Assembly (NCBI RefSeq): GCF_001629735.1
Contig: NZ_CP015224.1
Coordinates: 3,720,001-3,784,000, forward strand
DNA from: Lysinibacillus sphaericus
Lineage (GTDB): Bacteria > Bacillota > Bacilli > Bacillales_A > Planococcaceae
Direction: 5' to 3'
Length of the DNA: 64,000 nt
Positions 54,935 through 64,000 of this stretch are shown here, one piece after another. Made by a program: the position numbers and the translations under genes. The first letter of the stretch is position 1, and each line of letters starts with the position of its first letter. The notes below the pieces were generated by a model, which had not been told where the DNA came from, did not search any database, and was given only the letters and a program-made list of their open reading frames with translations.

Positions 54935-56809
54935 TTAATAAATCACAATTCCTTTATCTAGAGCGGATTGATTTTGTACCGGGTTTCCTAAAATATAAAG
55001 CTTTTTCAAATTGGGTAGATTCACTAAAGGCTCTATGTTTGAAATAGCGTTGTTTTCTAAATGAAGAACCTCAATTTGTTGCCAACTCTCCATAAAATTC
55101 AACGATTGTAATGAACTATCCTGTAAAGTAAATGAACGTAGAGCTGAAAAACCAGCAAAGAAAGGCATCACCTTATCATCCTCATGTACCCAATCACCAT
55201 TACCTACTCGCATCGATACATCATTTAAAGTTAAATGCAACAGCACGTTGTTCGTTAATGGATGTTCACTATTAAATTGAAAATTACATTTTGAACAATT
55301 TAATGTTTTTACATGTTTTAGATTGAATAGTTCACTCGTTTCTTCATCAAAAAATGTCTCGTCTAAATGTAGTGTTTGCAAATTGGGTAAGCCATTTAAA
55401 GAGCTAATCTCTGTAAAAACCCCATACTCTTTCGCCGTCAGTTGTTCTAGCATTGGGTATTTAAGTAATTCTGCACCATTTAATGTCGAATCCTTTCCAC
55501 TTATATAGACAGTCAAATCTTTTAAACTAGGTGCCTCTAGCTTTGGTATAAAAGAACCTGTAATTTCAGCCTTCTTTAAATGGGGGGCTACAATCGGTGA
55601 TGTATCGCCATAATAATCAGTTACCGTTAACTCCGTTAGTGATGTTAGACTGTTCACAATATCAAGTAATTCCAATTGACCCGGAGAAGATAAACGTAGC
55701 TTTGTTAAAGATGATTTATTTCTTAATTTTTCTAAATTGGCGATGTTCATATATTCAAGATCAAGTGATTGTAGATTAGGCATGTTTTGTATAAAATCAA
55801 GTGTTTTTAAATTTCTTACCGATGTAAGCTTCAATTTCTGTAATTGATTCAGTGAATAAAAAGAGCTAAAATCTGTCGCCTCACTAATATCGATTGTTAA
55901 TGATTCTAAATTCGTTAAACTAGACAGCCAATTTAAATCATTGGTGAATTTTAATGACAGAGATTTTAGCGGCAATTTATTTAGAAGCTGGAAATCTGTG
56001 ACCTCCTCCGTCATATACGATATTTCTAGGGATTGAAGATTAGGAAACTCTAACAATAAGGCAAGTTCATTATTATTTCGAATTTGGATAGAGAGTTCTG
56101 AAACCATTGATTTATCGCTAAAGTATTCCGCAATTTTACTAAAAGATTCATTAAAGCTTCCTGTATAGCTTTTCAAGTTTTTCAAATGTCGAAAGCTTAC
56201 TTTTTCACTTTGCGATATTTCATAATCATTCATCAGCTTCAATACAGTCAATCCAGTAAATGCTTCGAAATCCTTTTGTTCAATTTTTTGCGTATTTAAT
56301 AACTTATCCTGAATAGTATAGGTCACAATTTCTGCTTCCTTATTTGTAAACGGATCGTCCAGACTGTAATCAAAATGCCATTGTTCCTCCGAAAAATAGG
56401 CAGCCAAATAACGAATACTTGCGATTTCCTCTTTACTTGGCATTACTTCCCCCTTTTCAAAAACATCCTTTAAAAAGTGTAGTAGAACCTCACTTTCAGG
56501 TATTGTTCGTACAGATGTTACTCCATAATTTCCTTCTTCTTTTTGATTATTGGTTAAAAGTAAATAAGCAAAAAATATACATAGAAAGACAATCGGTATA
56601 AGAAGAAGTGCTTTTAAATTCGTTTTTGGTCGTATCGTAGTATGAGGAGCAGTTGTCCCATAATAGTTATTAATCGTTTGATCTACATAGTAGACTTTAT
56701 TTTCTTTTAACATTATTTCAGTATCACAATACGGACATTTGAATGATTGCCCCTCTTTAAATTCAATTTTCCCATTACAATTAGGACAATGTAATGTCAC
56801 AAATTCCAC
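54935..56809 (-). CDS. Zinc-ribbon, transmembrane, leucine-rich repeat protein
   Basis: The 624-residue protein probably starts at GTG 56809 behind GGAGGAGG. At the N-terminus is a zinc ribbon (CPNCNGKIEF and CPYCDTEI, about residues 8-33), followed by one membrane helix (about 65-85). The remainder has a helical linker and about 15 leucine-rich repeats of about 22 residues (about 170-620), such as LEFPNLQSLEISYM, MPNLQSLDLEYMNIANLEKL and WQQIEVLHLENNAISNIEPL. The ribbon would lie in the cytoplasm and the LRR outside. LRR domains bind proteins or surfaces; the target is unknown. The next gene on the same strand is also unrecognised. Confidence 0.8.
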   Translation of the reverse strand: MEFVTLHCPNCNGKIEFKEGQSFKCPYCDTEIMLKENKVYYVDQTINNYYGTTAPHTTIRPKTNLKALLLIPIVFLCIFFAYLLLTNNQKEEGNYGVTSVRTIPESEVLLHFLKDVFEKGEVMPSKEEIASIRYLAAYFSEEQWHFDYSLDDPFTNKEAEIVTYTIQDKLLNTQKIEQKDFEAFTGLTVLKLMNDYEISQSEKVSFRHLKNLKSYTGSFNESFSKIAEYFSDKSMVSELSIQIRNNNELALLLEFPNLQSLEISYMTEEVTDFQLLNKLPLKSLSLKFTNDLNWLSSLTNLESLTIDISEATDFSSFYSLNQLQKLKLTSVRNLKTLDFIQNMPNLQSLDLEYMNIANLEKLRNKSSLTKLRLSSPGQLELLDIVNSLTSLTELTVTDYYGDTSPIVAPHLKKAEITGSFIPKLEAPSLKDLTVYISGKDSTLNGAELLKYPMLEQLTAKEYGVFTEISSLNGLPNLQTLHLDETFFDEETSELFNLKHVKTLNCSKCNFQFNSEHPLTNNVLLHLTLNDVSMRVGNGDWVHEDDKVMPFFAGFSALRSFTLQDSSLQSLNFMESWQQIEVLHLENNAISNIEPLVNLPNLKKLYILGNPVQNQSALDKGIVIY

Positions 56810-57071
56810 CGGCAATCCTCCTCCCTGCTCTATTTCCAATTAAGCTTAGTGGTCTGAAAAATAAATGTCAATATTTCTTATAAATACTAATTACATCCCC
56901 TTTAGATTAACAATAAAAATGCTGTGAAGACCTACATTTAATCCTCACTAATTTAAAGAAGAGCATCTCTGAAGTTTCTCGTATTAGGCTAGGCCATTTA
57001 ATTGTGAAGAAATAAAGGAAATATGTTATCTTTTTGCAAGGTAGTATTTTGGAAAGAGAGGATATTCATCA

Positions 57072-58049
57072 ATGAACGAAAATAATTTCTGGCTTGATTT
57101 ACCACGGCCATTTTTCATTTTAGCACCTATGGAGGATGTGACAGATGTTGTATTTCGTCATGTCATTAGTGAGGCAGGTCGTCCCGACGTATTTTTCACG
57201 GAATTCACCAATACGACAAGCTATTGTCATCCAGACGGTATGGATAGCGTTCGTAACCGCTTAGCTTTCACAGAAGATGAACAGCCGATGGTTGCCCATA
57301 TTTGGGGAGACACCCCTGAACATTTCCGTCAAATGAGTATCGGCATGAAAGAGCTGGGCTTTAAAGGTATCGATATTAATATGGGTTGCCCCGTCGATAA
57401 TGTGGCTGAGCGAGGTAAAGGAGCCGGCTTAATACTTCATCCTGCATTAGCATCAGAGATTATCCAAGCCGCTAAAGCTGGTGGTTTACCTGTTAGCGTA
57501 AAAACAAGACTTGGTTTTACAGATGTAGCAGAGTGGCGTGAGTGGCTCACTCATATTTTAAAACAAAACATCGCTAATCTTTCTATTCATCTACGTACCC
57601 GAGAAGAAATGAGCAAGGTCCCCGCACATTGGGAATTGATTGCGGATATTAAAAAACTACGGGATGACATTGCTCCTGAAACTTTGCTAACGATCAACGG
57701 AGATATTCCTGACCGAGTAACAGGTTTAAAATTAGCTGAGCAATATGGTATCGATGGGATAATGATTGGGAGAGGCGTGTTTTCAAATCCATATGCCTTT
57801 GAACAAGATCCAAAAGAGCATAGTGCTGAAGAATACCTGAACTTGCTATACCTTCACCTTGATCTTCATGATCAATATTCCAAGGAATTTGAAACTCGTT
57901 CATTTAAAGCATTACAACGTTTCTTTAAAATATATGTGCGTGGCTTCAAGGGAGCTAATCAATTACGCATTCAATTAATCAATGCCCATTCAACTGATGA
58001 AGTACGTGAACTACTTGCAGCCTTCACTAGAAACGAATTAACAAAGTAA
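57072..58049 (+). CDS. tRNA-dihydrouridine synthase family protein
   Basis: The 325-residue FMN enzyme of the Dus family reduces uridine in tRNA D-loops. The barrel begins [17 protein letters not shown], the FMN and NADPH region has [20 protein letters not shown] with the catalytic cysteine (near 102), and [12 protein letters not shown] and [16 protein letters not shown] complete the set. It is a DusC-like or Firmicute extra Dus rather than DusB by motif spacing. The ribosome site is GAAAGAGAGG. Monocistronic, closed by a strong terminator. Confidence 0.88.
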   Translation: MNENNFWLDLPRPFFILAPMEDVTDVVFRHVISEAGRPDVFFTEFTNTTSYCHPDGMDSVRNRLAFTEDEQPMVAHIWGDTPEHFRQMSIGMKELGFKGIDINMGCPVDNVAERGKGAGLILHPALASEIIQAAKAGGLPVSVKTRLGFTDVAEWREWLTHILKQNIANLSIHLRTREEMSKVPAHWELIADIKKLRDDIAPETLLTINGDIPDRVTGLKLAEQYGIDGIMIGRGVFSNPYAFEQDPKEHSAEEYLNLLYLHLDLHDQYSKEFETRSFKALQRFFKIYVRGFKGANQLRIQLINAHSTDEVRELLAAFTRNELTK

Positions 58050-58059
58050 CCCTCATAAT

Positions 58060-58095
58060 AAAGGAGACTGGCTATTGCAAGCCAATCTCCTTTTT
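58060..58095 (+). terminator. Terminator after the dus gene
   Basis: AAAGGAGACTGGCT/AAGCCAATCTCCTTT stem (one mismatch) with a short loop, then TTTTT. Confidence 0.85.
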
Positions 58096-58117
58096 GGTTG
58101 CTTTGTCATATACTTCA

Positions 58118-58945
58118 TTACATTTTAGAAGACTTCAATTGCTCTTCTAAATTTTCTTTTTGGATCATCTCCTTATTGTCACTATGAATCCTTTTCATCC
58201 CCTCAAAAAATGAATACTCACTCCTTAAATATTGTTCTAACTCTCCTTTATCGTGCGGAAGCTTTGTTAAGTAATACTTTGAGCTATCGATCCTTTTTTG
58301 AATTTCTTGTAGATTTTGTGTTGTTAATCCGTGACCAGGTATATGGGTTGTGATGGCATGAGTGAGTAAAATCTTTTCAGCCTTATTAATTGTATTTACA
58401 TAATCCTTATAGCTGCTGAAGATGAATGGAAATTCAACATCCGACAAGTAATCGCCGGAAACAAAAAACCCATATGGCTCTATCACTGTAAATAAACCAT
58501 CATCCGTATGACCAGGGGCTTGATAAAAGGTCATCGTAATTGAATCCAACTCTAATGTATAACCATCCTCAGAAATGACAATATCAACTGAAGGGTATAC
58601 TGGGGAATAACTCCTATGTAAATAATACTTTTGATCAAATTGATGAATTTTTTGAATGCTTTCTGCTTTATTCAAATTGTCAGCAAATCGTTTAGAGGCA
58701 ATTACCTTGGCCTCTGGAAACGCTCCTGAACCAATTATATGGTCAAAGTCGCTATGTGTATAAATAATATATAGTTGCTTGTTACCTTGAATATTGTTTA
58801 TATAATCTTGAATTTCTTGAATTTCGTTAGGCAACCAATTAGGATCTGTCATAATGATTGCTTCATTCGTTTGAATGATTGCTGAAGTAGTCATATATAA
58901 CGCACTTTGAAAAACTGTCATAATATTGTTTTGGAATTGAATCAT
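58118..58945 (-). CDS. MBL-fold metallo-hydrolase
   Basis: The 275-residue protein has the metallo-beta-lactamase fold. The metal ligands are in THSDFDHIIG near residue 66, APGHTDDGLF near 148 and SGDYLSD near 168, with a final histidine in HIPGHGL near 213. The family hydrolyses esters, thioesters or other bonds and is mostly not a lactamase. The first motif is HSDFDH rather than the canonical HxHxDH, so the metal site has an aspartate or serine replacement at one ligand position. The start has AAGGAAGG. Confidence 0.82.
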   Translation of the reverse strand: MIQFQNNIMTVFQSALYMTTSAIIQTNEAIIMTDPNWLPNEIQEIQDYINNIQGNKQLYIIYTHSDFDHIIGSGAFPEAKVIASKRFADNLNKAESIQKIHQFDQKYYLHRSYSPVYPSVDIVISEDGYTLELDSITMTFYQAPGHTDDGLFTVIEPYGFFVSGDYLSDVEFPFIFSSYKDYVNTINKAEKILLTHAITTHIPGHGLTTQNLQEIQKRIDSSKYYLTKLPHDKGELEQYLRSEYSFFEGMKRIHSDNKEMIQKENLEEQLKSSKM

Positions 58946-59241
58946 CTTGAACCTTCCTTTTCCCTTTTAAAGGTAGTATTTTTGAGTGAATATGGCAGAT
59001 ATTGAACAAGATTGCTTTATGTAAAGGTTCGTGCAAATTTAGTATATTCCTCCTTCATTGAAAATGGAGGTAGCAGGCATAATGTTTAACAATACTTGAT
59101 GTAGCTTTTAAAATCAGTAGCTTTATCGAAAGTGTAAATCCAATAATCTCGTGATTTTTCTTGTAAAAATATTATGATATGATGTTTAGGTTGTTTATCT
59201 ACTCTGTGACACATGTATATTCATCTAGGAAAGAGGTATCT

Positions 59242-60420
59242 ATGCACCACACACAATTATCCAAGCGACATTGGTTACTTATTTTAACACTTACTTCATT
59301 AACATTTGTGCTGGGGACAAGCGAATTTGTAATTGTCGGAATCTTGACTGATATTTCTTCAAGTCTAGAAATGACGAATGCAAAAGCAGGCACACTCGTT
59401 TCTGCATTTGCCATTACATTTGCCGTTGCTACACCACTGGTGATGTCCGCAACAAGTCACTTTCCAAAGCGTAAATGGATGCTGTTTTTGATAGCATCTT
59501 TCATTGTCTTTAATGCTTTGTGCATTATTTCTACGAACTACATTATGCTACTGATACTTCGTATTATGACAGCAATTGTAACGGGCGTATTAATTTCTCT
59601 AGCCATGATTGTTGCAAGCGAAACCATGCCAATTAACAAACGGGGACTTGCTATATCATTCGTTTTCGGCGGTTTCACACTGGCAAATGTCGTGGGGGTA
59701 CCGATTGGTATTGTCATTTCCAACTCGTATGGATGGAATGCCGCCTTCATGTTAACCACTCTACTGGGAGGGGTTGCGTTTATGGCATCCTTTTTTGCCT
59801 TACCAAATGGACTCAGTCAAGTACGGAGCTCCATACGGGATCAGTTTTCTCTGATACTCAAGCCGCGTATTTTAATGGCTTTTTTCATTCCTGCCCTAGG
59901 ATTTGGTGCAACATATACAGTCTTTACGTACCTTGTTCCTATTTTGAAGGGGATGGGGGCCCCACATAATTCCATTAGTTTTATTCTTTTTGGCTATGGG
60001 TTTATTTCGATATTCAGCAATATACTCGCTGGTAAAATTGCCAATCACAATCCTATCGGTCGCCTTCGGTTTGTTTTTCTCCTGCAGGCAATTGTTCTAA
60101 TATGCTTATTTTGGACCACCAATCAATTTATTTTAGGACTAGCTAACATAGGCTTAATGTCGCTAATGGCTATCCTGTTAACAACATCTACTCAGCTTTA
60201 TTTAATTGATCTCGCTGAAATTTACCAGCCAAGTGCTAAAGGATTAGCCGCTTCACTAATGCCTGTAGCAAGTAACGTAGGAATTGCCTTTGGTTCTGCA
60301 TTAGGCGGCATCGTCTATCATCAAGGGAATTTAATGAATGTAACATGGGTCGGTGGACTCGTTGCAGTCTGTGCAAGCCTGCTAACATTTTTTAGTCATC
60401 ACTTAGATCAAAAACAATGA
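59242..60420 (+). CDS. MFS transporter (AraJ/YdhP-like drug or sugar exporter)
   Basis: The 392-residue protein has 12 predicted membrane helices and starts at ATG 59242 (MHHTQLSKRHWLL) with AGAGG upstream. Motifs of the DHA1 group are present: LGTSEFVIVGILTDISSSL in helix 1 and VATPLVMSATSHFPKRKWML after helix 2. GPxGPL-type sequence is absent. Relatives (AraJ, YdhP, PbuE) export arabinose, drugs or purines; the substrate is not evident. The protein is monocistronic with a good terminator. Confidence 0.85.
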   Translation: MHHTQLSKRHWLLILTLTSLTFVLGTSEFVIVGILTDISSSLEMTNAKAGTLVSAFAITFAVATPLVMSATSHFPKRKWMLFLIASFIVFNALCIISTNYIMLLILRIMTAIVTGVLISLAMIVASETMPINKRGLAISFVFGGFTLANVVGVPIGIVISNSYGWNAAFMLTTLLGGVAFMASFFALPNGLSQVRSSIRDQFSLILKPRILMAFFIPALGFGATYTVFTYLVPILKGMGAPHNSISFILFGYGFISIFSNILAGKIANHNPIGRLRFVFLLQAIVLICLFWTTNQFILGLANIGLMSLMAILLTTSTQLYLIDLAEIYQPSAKGLAASLMPVASNVGIAFGSALGGIVYHQGNLMNVTWVGGLVAVCASLLTFFSHHLDQKQ

Positions 60421-60441
60421 TACACTTCATCCTGCACTAAT

Positions 60442-60472
60442 AACTAGCGATTAAATAATCGCTAGTTTTTTT
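60442..60472 (+). terminator. Terminator after the MFS gene
   Basis: AACTAGCGATT/AATCGCTAGTT 11-bp stem with a short loop, then seven T. Confidence 0.9.
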
Positions 60473-60669
60473 ATTTCAAGATTACACTCTATAAAGATTC
60501 CCCTTCCAGCGCTCCTTCAAATGGTCTCCCTCCTTTTCTCTAAATTACGACACAATCGACAGTACTTTGGTAGGATTACCCAGGCAAAATGTATTAGCAT
60601 TTCTCATTTGAAAGTTATAACCTTTTATTCCATTACTAGGAAAAAAGATTCAATCTATCATTCATAAAA

Positions 60670-60684
60670 TGATACTAATTATCA
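60670..60684 (+). promoter_or_regulatory. Fur-box-like sequence
   Basis: TGATACTAATTATCA matches the Bacillus 7-1-7 Fur box TGATAATNATTATCA at all fixed positions except one. It lies 115-129 bp before the protease start. Fur, or a paralogue such as PerR, would be the expected binder. Confidence 0.45.
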
Positions 60685-60692
60685 ATATTTCA

Positions 60693-60708
60693 GAATATTT
60701 AAATATTC
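60693..60708. repeat. 16-bp perfect palindrome
   Basis: GAATATTTAAATATTC is a perfect palindrome just downstream of the Fur-box-like site. It may be an operator; the binder is unknown. Confidence 0.45.
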
Positions 60709-60729
60709 CGATATTCGAATTAGTTAGAT

Positions 60730-60770
60730 TGTGATAAATTGGAAATATCACACTAAACTGAAAAGTGTGA
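60730..60770. promoter_or_regulatory. Interleaved TGTGATA/TATCACA array
   Basis: TGTGATA (60730-60736), nine bases, TATCACACT (60746-60754), nine bases, AGTGTGA (60764-60770). The central element pairs with both outer ones, giving two overlapping inverted repeats with equal 9-bp spacers. It ends 15 bp before the protease ribosome site. Confidence 0.5.
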
Positions 60771-60798
60771 CAATTAAGGGTAGGGGAGGAAATGCGAT

Positions 60799-63700
60799 TT
60801 GAAAAATTTTAAGTTTATGAAGTTTTTAAGTAGTATTCTAGTTTTCGTTATGGTGCTCTCTTTATTGGTTCCATTGTCGAGTGCTAGTGCTGAAGATTCG
60901 AAACCATTCAAACCGGATAGTCAAAATGAAAGTATTATCCAACTAAAAGCGGCTATTGCGGAACAGCTAAGCCTGTCTAAAGATGGTCCAACTCTTCACG
61001 AAAGCTTAGAAAATGTATCAGGCAATCAACAGGTTCCAGTCATTGTCCATTTATCTGAAAAGCCTGTTGCATTAGAGCAGGGAATAAGCGAAATCAATGG
61101 GGAAAAATTCTCTAAGGCTCAAGCAAAAGAAGTTCGCTCCAATGTAAAAGTACAACAAGCACAAGTAAAAAAAGAGTTAGCTACTAAAAAGGTACAGCTG
61201 ACTCAAGGATACACATTTGATACTGTTTTAAACGGTTTTGCGGCAACTGTAAAAGCAAACGATCTTCCGAAACTGCTTACAGTAGAAGGCATTACATTAA
61301 TCGAACCTGATGTTATTGTTCACGCATCCGAAGAGGATACGGCGAAATCATCAGAACTTATTAAAGAAGACCTATTAGAAGCTCAAATGAATACAAGTAA
61401 TTCTTTTCTTGGCATCGAAGAGCTTTGGAAGGAAGGACTTGAAGGACAAGGAATAAAAGTAGCCGTGTTAGATACTGGTATTGATGTAGATCACCCTGAG
61501 TTTGCTGGAATTTATAAAGGTGGAAAAAACTTTATTCCAAATTCATCCACTTATACGAAGCCTCGGGCAGATAATGATGCATCAGAAACATCGCCTTCAG
61601 AGCGTCCAGCTGGGACACCTGAATTTAATGAAAAAGGAAGCGCGTTCTATACTTCTCACGGTACACATGTTGCTGGAACAATTGCAGCAATCGGTGCTAA
61701 CGAATACGGCATTAAAGGGATTGCTCCAAAAGTAGACCTTTATGCTTACCGTGTTCTTGGAGCATATGGAAGTGGTGCTACATCTGGTATTGTTAAAGCA
61801 ATTGAAACGGCTGTCATTGAAAAAATGGACATTATCAACCTTTCACTTGGCGGTGGAGCTAACACTGAAACAGATGCTGGTTCATTTGCTATAAATAATG
61901 CAATGATAGCTGGAACAATCGGAGTAGTTGCAACAGGGAACTCTGGTCCAAATCGAGGAACAATGGGCACTCCTGCAACCGCTCGCCTAGGAATCGCTGT
62001 TGGTAACACAACAAATCCAGAAACAATGTACAACGGGGAAGTGAAAGTTACAGTTGGCAACTACAACTTAACTAAACAGCTTCCATTAATGGGGACTACT
62101 TTCGGGAAAAATGTAGCTACACAACTTCAAGGAGAATTTGATCTAGTTGCTGTTCCTGGAAATGGAGAAGTAAAAGACTTTGAAGGAATTGATGTAAACG
62201 GTAAAGTGGCATTAATTTCGCGTGGCAGTATCGCCTTCGTTGATAAAATTGCAAATGCAAAGGCAAATGGAGCTGTCGCAACTATTATTCATAACTTTGC
62301 AGGTGGATCAAATGCACCGGACATTTCGGGCACATTCCTTGGTGATGCATTCGAATATCTACCAACATTTGATATGTCCCAAACGGATGGCAATGCAATT
62401 CGCGCTGCATTAGCAGGCGGAAAAGGCAAAGTAAGCTTTAGTAAATTTGCTTCCACAAAGACACTAGGAGATGATGTAAACTCTTCTAGTTCACGTGGAC
62501 CATCTACTCCAAACTTTGATATTAAACCAGATGTAAGTGCACCTGGTACAAATATTATGTCAACGATTCCAATGTATAAAAAGGATTTCCCAGATGCGGA
62601 TTATGCGGAAGCTTATGGTCGCAAAACAGGAACTTCTATGGCAACTCCTCATATCGCAGGTATTGTGGCATTAGTTAAACAAGCCAATCCTAATTGGAAT
62701 GCGTTTGATGTAAAAGTGGCATTGTCTAATACAGCACAGGTATTAGATAAAACAAAATACGATGTGTTTTCTCAAGGTGCTGGGCGTGTCAATGCGTATG
62801 CTGCAGCTCATCCAGAAATTCTTGCTTATGCACTTGATAGCGCAATTCTAGATGGAACGGGTGCAGTTACAGAAAACTTGAAAGGTACAGTTACTTTCGG
62901 TCCACAAACAATTAAGGATCAGGATATTTCTGTAACGAAACAAGTTTTAGTAAAAGACATTAAAGGAAACGGTGGCAATTATAATGTATCGGTTGATGTG
63001 ACCAAAACATTTGGTGATGCAACTGTTACAGTAGATCAGCCAACATTTAACCTAAACGGTGAGCAAATTTTAAATATTACATTAACTGCTTCACAAGCTA
63101 CGGCGCCAAACGGCTCTGAAATACTAGGATATATTTACATTAATGGAGGAGATACAGAAATCTCATTACCATTCGCTGCTGACCTTGGCGGTGAGGCAGT
63201 AACGGAAATTAAAGATTATAAGATTACAGAAACAGACCTATCCTTTAACGGAGATGGCGTGAAAGACTCAGCGGTCCTTTCATTCACATTAACTGGAGAT
63301 GTAACAACTAACTATATCGAGCTTTGGGATATTATGAATCCTGAAGGTGGAGAATACGGAGACGGCTATATTGGTTATCTCCATGCAGGTACAGCGCTAG
63401 GAAAAGGCTCTTATACACTGAATGTTGGTGGGCAGTACAAACCATGGGGATCAGAACCTGCCACAAAGATTCCAGATGGTCTATATACAATTGACTTCAC
63501 TGGTCTTGCAGCATCAGGTCAAGTTTCCGGTTATGTTGGACCTATTGTCGTGAAAACGACTAAACCAGAAATTACGGGTTCAGTGGCTGAAGGTGTCGCT
63601 ACAGGACAAGTAACAGATAAATATATCGACTACAATGAAGAGTTAGCTTTATATGATTTAAATTACAATTTAAATGATAAATTAAAAGCTTCCTATATTG

Positions 63701-64000
63701 CGACGGTAAATGGCCAAGTAAAAGCGCCAGTTGCTTTTGAGTTAAATCAAGATGGTAGCTTTACATTCCCAGTAACAGCGGAAACTAATGCTGTCTCAGT
63801 AGTAATTACGGATGCTGCCGGGAATGTTGGTGAAGCAAAAATATATGAAAAAGAGATAGTAGAACCTGTAGTTACCCTGTCTGTAAATCCAACTGAGCTA
63901 GACCTAACAGTTGGGGAAACTGCACAGCTTAAGGTAACGGAAACCTCTACACCTGCAGAAGGTGATGCAACGGAGGAAGACGTAACGTCAAAAGCTACGT
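60799..64000 (+). CDS. Secreted subtilisin-like serine protease (Vpr-like, S8), 3' truncated by the window
   Basis: The frame opens at TTG 60799 behind GGGGAGG and is still open at 64000, giving 1067 codons. A signal peptide (about 1-33, ending ASA-ED) and an I9-type propeptide (about 75-175) precede the S8 domain (about 190-650). The triad is Asp in VAVLDTGIDVDHPEF, His in SHGTHVAGTIAA and Ser in GTSMATPHIAG. A PA domain is inserted between His and Ser (about 415-540), as in Vpr/C5a-peptidase-like enzymes. Beyond lie Fn3-like and Big_2-like (VTLSVNPTELDLTVGETAQL) domains that could bind the wall. Already longer than B. subtilis Vpr (about 806 residues). Confidence 0.9.
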   Translation, partial: MKNFKFMKFLSSILVFVMVLSLLVPLSSASAEDSKPFKPDSQNESIIQLKAAIAEQLSLSKDGPTLHESLENVSGNQQVPVIVHLSEKPVALEQGISEINGEKFSKAQAKEVRSNVKVQQAQVKKELATKKVQLTQGYTFDTVLNGFAATVKANDLPKLLTVEGITLIEPDVIVHASEEDTAKSSELIKEDLLEAQMNTSNSFLGIEELWKEGLEGQGIKVAVLDTGIDVDHPEFAGIYKGGKNFIPNSSTYTKPRADNDASETSPSERPAGTPEFNEKGSAFYTSHGTHVAGTIAAIGANEYGIKGIAPKVDLYAYRVLGAYGSGATSGIVKAIETAVIEKMDIINLSLGGGANTETDAGSFAINNAMIAGTIGVVATGNSGPNRGTMGTPATARLGIAVGNTTNPETMYNGEVKVTVGNYNLTKQLPLMGTTFGKNVATQLQGEFDLVAVPGNGEVKDFEGIDVNGKVALISRGSIAFVDKIANAKANGAVATIIHNFAGGSNAPDISGTFLGDAFEYLPTFDMSQTDGNAIRAALAGGKGKVSFSKFASTKTLGDDVNSSSSRGPSTPNFDIKPDVSAPGTNIMSTIPMYKKDFPDADYAEAYGRKTGTSMATPHIAGIVALVKQANPNWNAFDVKVALSNTAQVLDKTKYDVFSQGAGRVNAYAAAHPEILAYALDSAILDGTGAVTENLKGTVTFGPQTIKDQDISVTKQVLVKDIKGNGGNYNVSVDVTKTFGDATVTVDQPTFNLNGEQILNITLTASQATAPNGSEILGYIYINGGDTEISLPFAADLGGEAVTEIKDYKITETDLSFNGDGVKDSAVLSFTLTGDVTTNYIELWDIMNPEGGEYGDGYIGYLHAGTALGKGSYTLNVGGQYKPWGSEPATKIPDGLYTIDFTGLAASGQVSGYVGPIVVKTTKPEITGSVAEGVATGQVTDKYIDYNEELALYDLNYNLNDKLKASYIATVNGQVKAPVAFELNQDGSFTFPVTAETNAVSVVITDAAGNVGEAKIYEKEIVEPVVTLSVNPTELDLTVGETAQLKVTETSTPAEGDATEEDVTSKAT

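Larger units (their letters stand above)
60421..60798. other. Intergenic region upstream of the subtilisin-like protease
   Basis: After the MFS terminator, about 320 bp carry no gene but several palindromic sites described separately: a Fur-box-like sequence, a 16-bp palindrome and an interleaved TGTGATA array. Their clustering in the 130 bp before the protease start suggests complex control. Confidence 0.6.

Noticed and set aside
61502..62413. Several short frames on both strands inside the protease region
   Set aside because: They are shadows of the long, in-frame subtilisin-like gene whose catalytic motifs all lie in one frame.
1..64000. Insertion sequences, prophage, integrative element or CRISPR array
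   Set aside because: No transposase, integrase, phage structural gene, Cas gene or regular spaced repeat was found in the window.

Overview
The window comes from a low-GC, endospore-forming member of the Bacillaceae/Planococcaceae and most likely from Lysinibacillus. The strongest marker is a 396-residue two-LysM, zinc-carboxypeptidase-type gamma-D-glutamyl-diamino acid endopeptidase (30608-31798). From its GTG start, the family zinc ligands and catalytic glutamate fall at His162, Glu165, His307 and Glu366, as I recall them for the Bacillus (now Lysinibacillus) sphaericus enzyme. Strong GGAGG-type ribosome sites, frequent TTG/GTG starts, a probable small acid-soluble spore protein and a B. 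subtilis-type gntRKPZ operon agree with this. The sequence looks chromosomal. I see no rRNA operon, insertion sequence, prophage or CRISPR array. The only tRNA-like element is degenerate.

Layout. 1-5330: end of a CofE-like ligase, a degenerate tRNA-Met-like element, a two-gene RNA-repair-like pair (RNA ligase plus kinase-HD protein), and an M20 amidohydrolase with a YfcC-family carrier. 5900-12670: HelD, then a minus-strand operon of an acyl-CoA dehydrogenase-like flavoprotein and a complete polar amino acid/cystine-type ABC transporter, read from a good promoter through a leader with a terminator-like hairpin. 12930-22410: a VCBS-like protein, two VOC proteins, two tandem dCache chemoreceptors, guaC with PurR-like boxes, and a third receptor with an sCache domain. 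22600-30440: psiE, an Eis-like acetyltransferase, a HAAS-domain membrane protein, and a cluster matching the Bacillus cereus RsbY/RsbM/RsbK sigma-B activation module (without sigB here). 30600-37160: the endopeptidase, a PadR-controlled membrane-protein operon built from repeats of a two-helix motif, a MarR regulator, a bactofilin-like gene behind a 25-bp perfect A/T-only inverted repeat, and an ankyrin protein.

37380-47000: mqo, a nucleotidyltransferase, small spore-type and hypothetical genes, then gntR-gntK-gntP-gntZ with an intact GntR operator and a catabolite-response element. 46970-64000: a decayed 7TM-PAS-GGDEF gene, a BRCT protein, a lipoprotein cyclophilin, a GAF-GAF-PAS-GGDEF-EAL protein, a TPP enzyme, a zinc-ribbon/LRR membrane protein, a Dus enzyme, an MBL-fold protein, an MFS exporter, and the first 1067 codons of a secreted subtilisin-like protease that runs off the window.

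The general picture is of environmental sensing (three chemoreceptors, the RsbK module, c-di-GMP enzymes), scavenging of sulfur, amino acids and gluconate, and cell-wall or sporulation functions. Start codons were moved from the longest reading frame whenever a clear Shine-Dalgarno sequence pointed to a downstream ATG, GTG or TTG. All functional names rest on motif recognition by eye, not on database searches.
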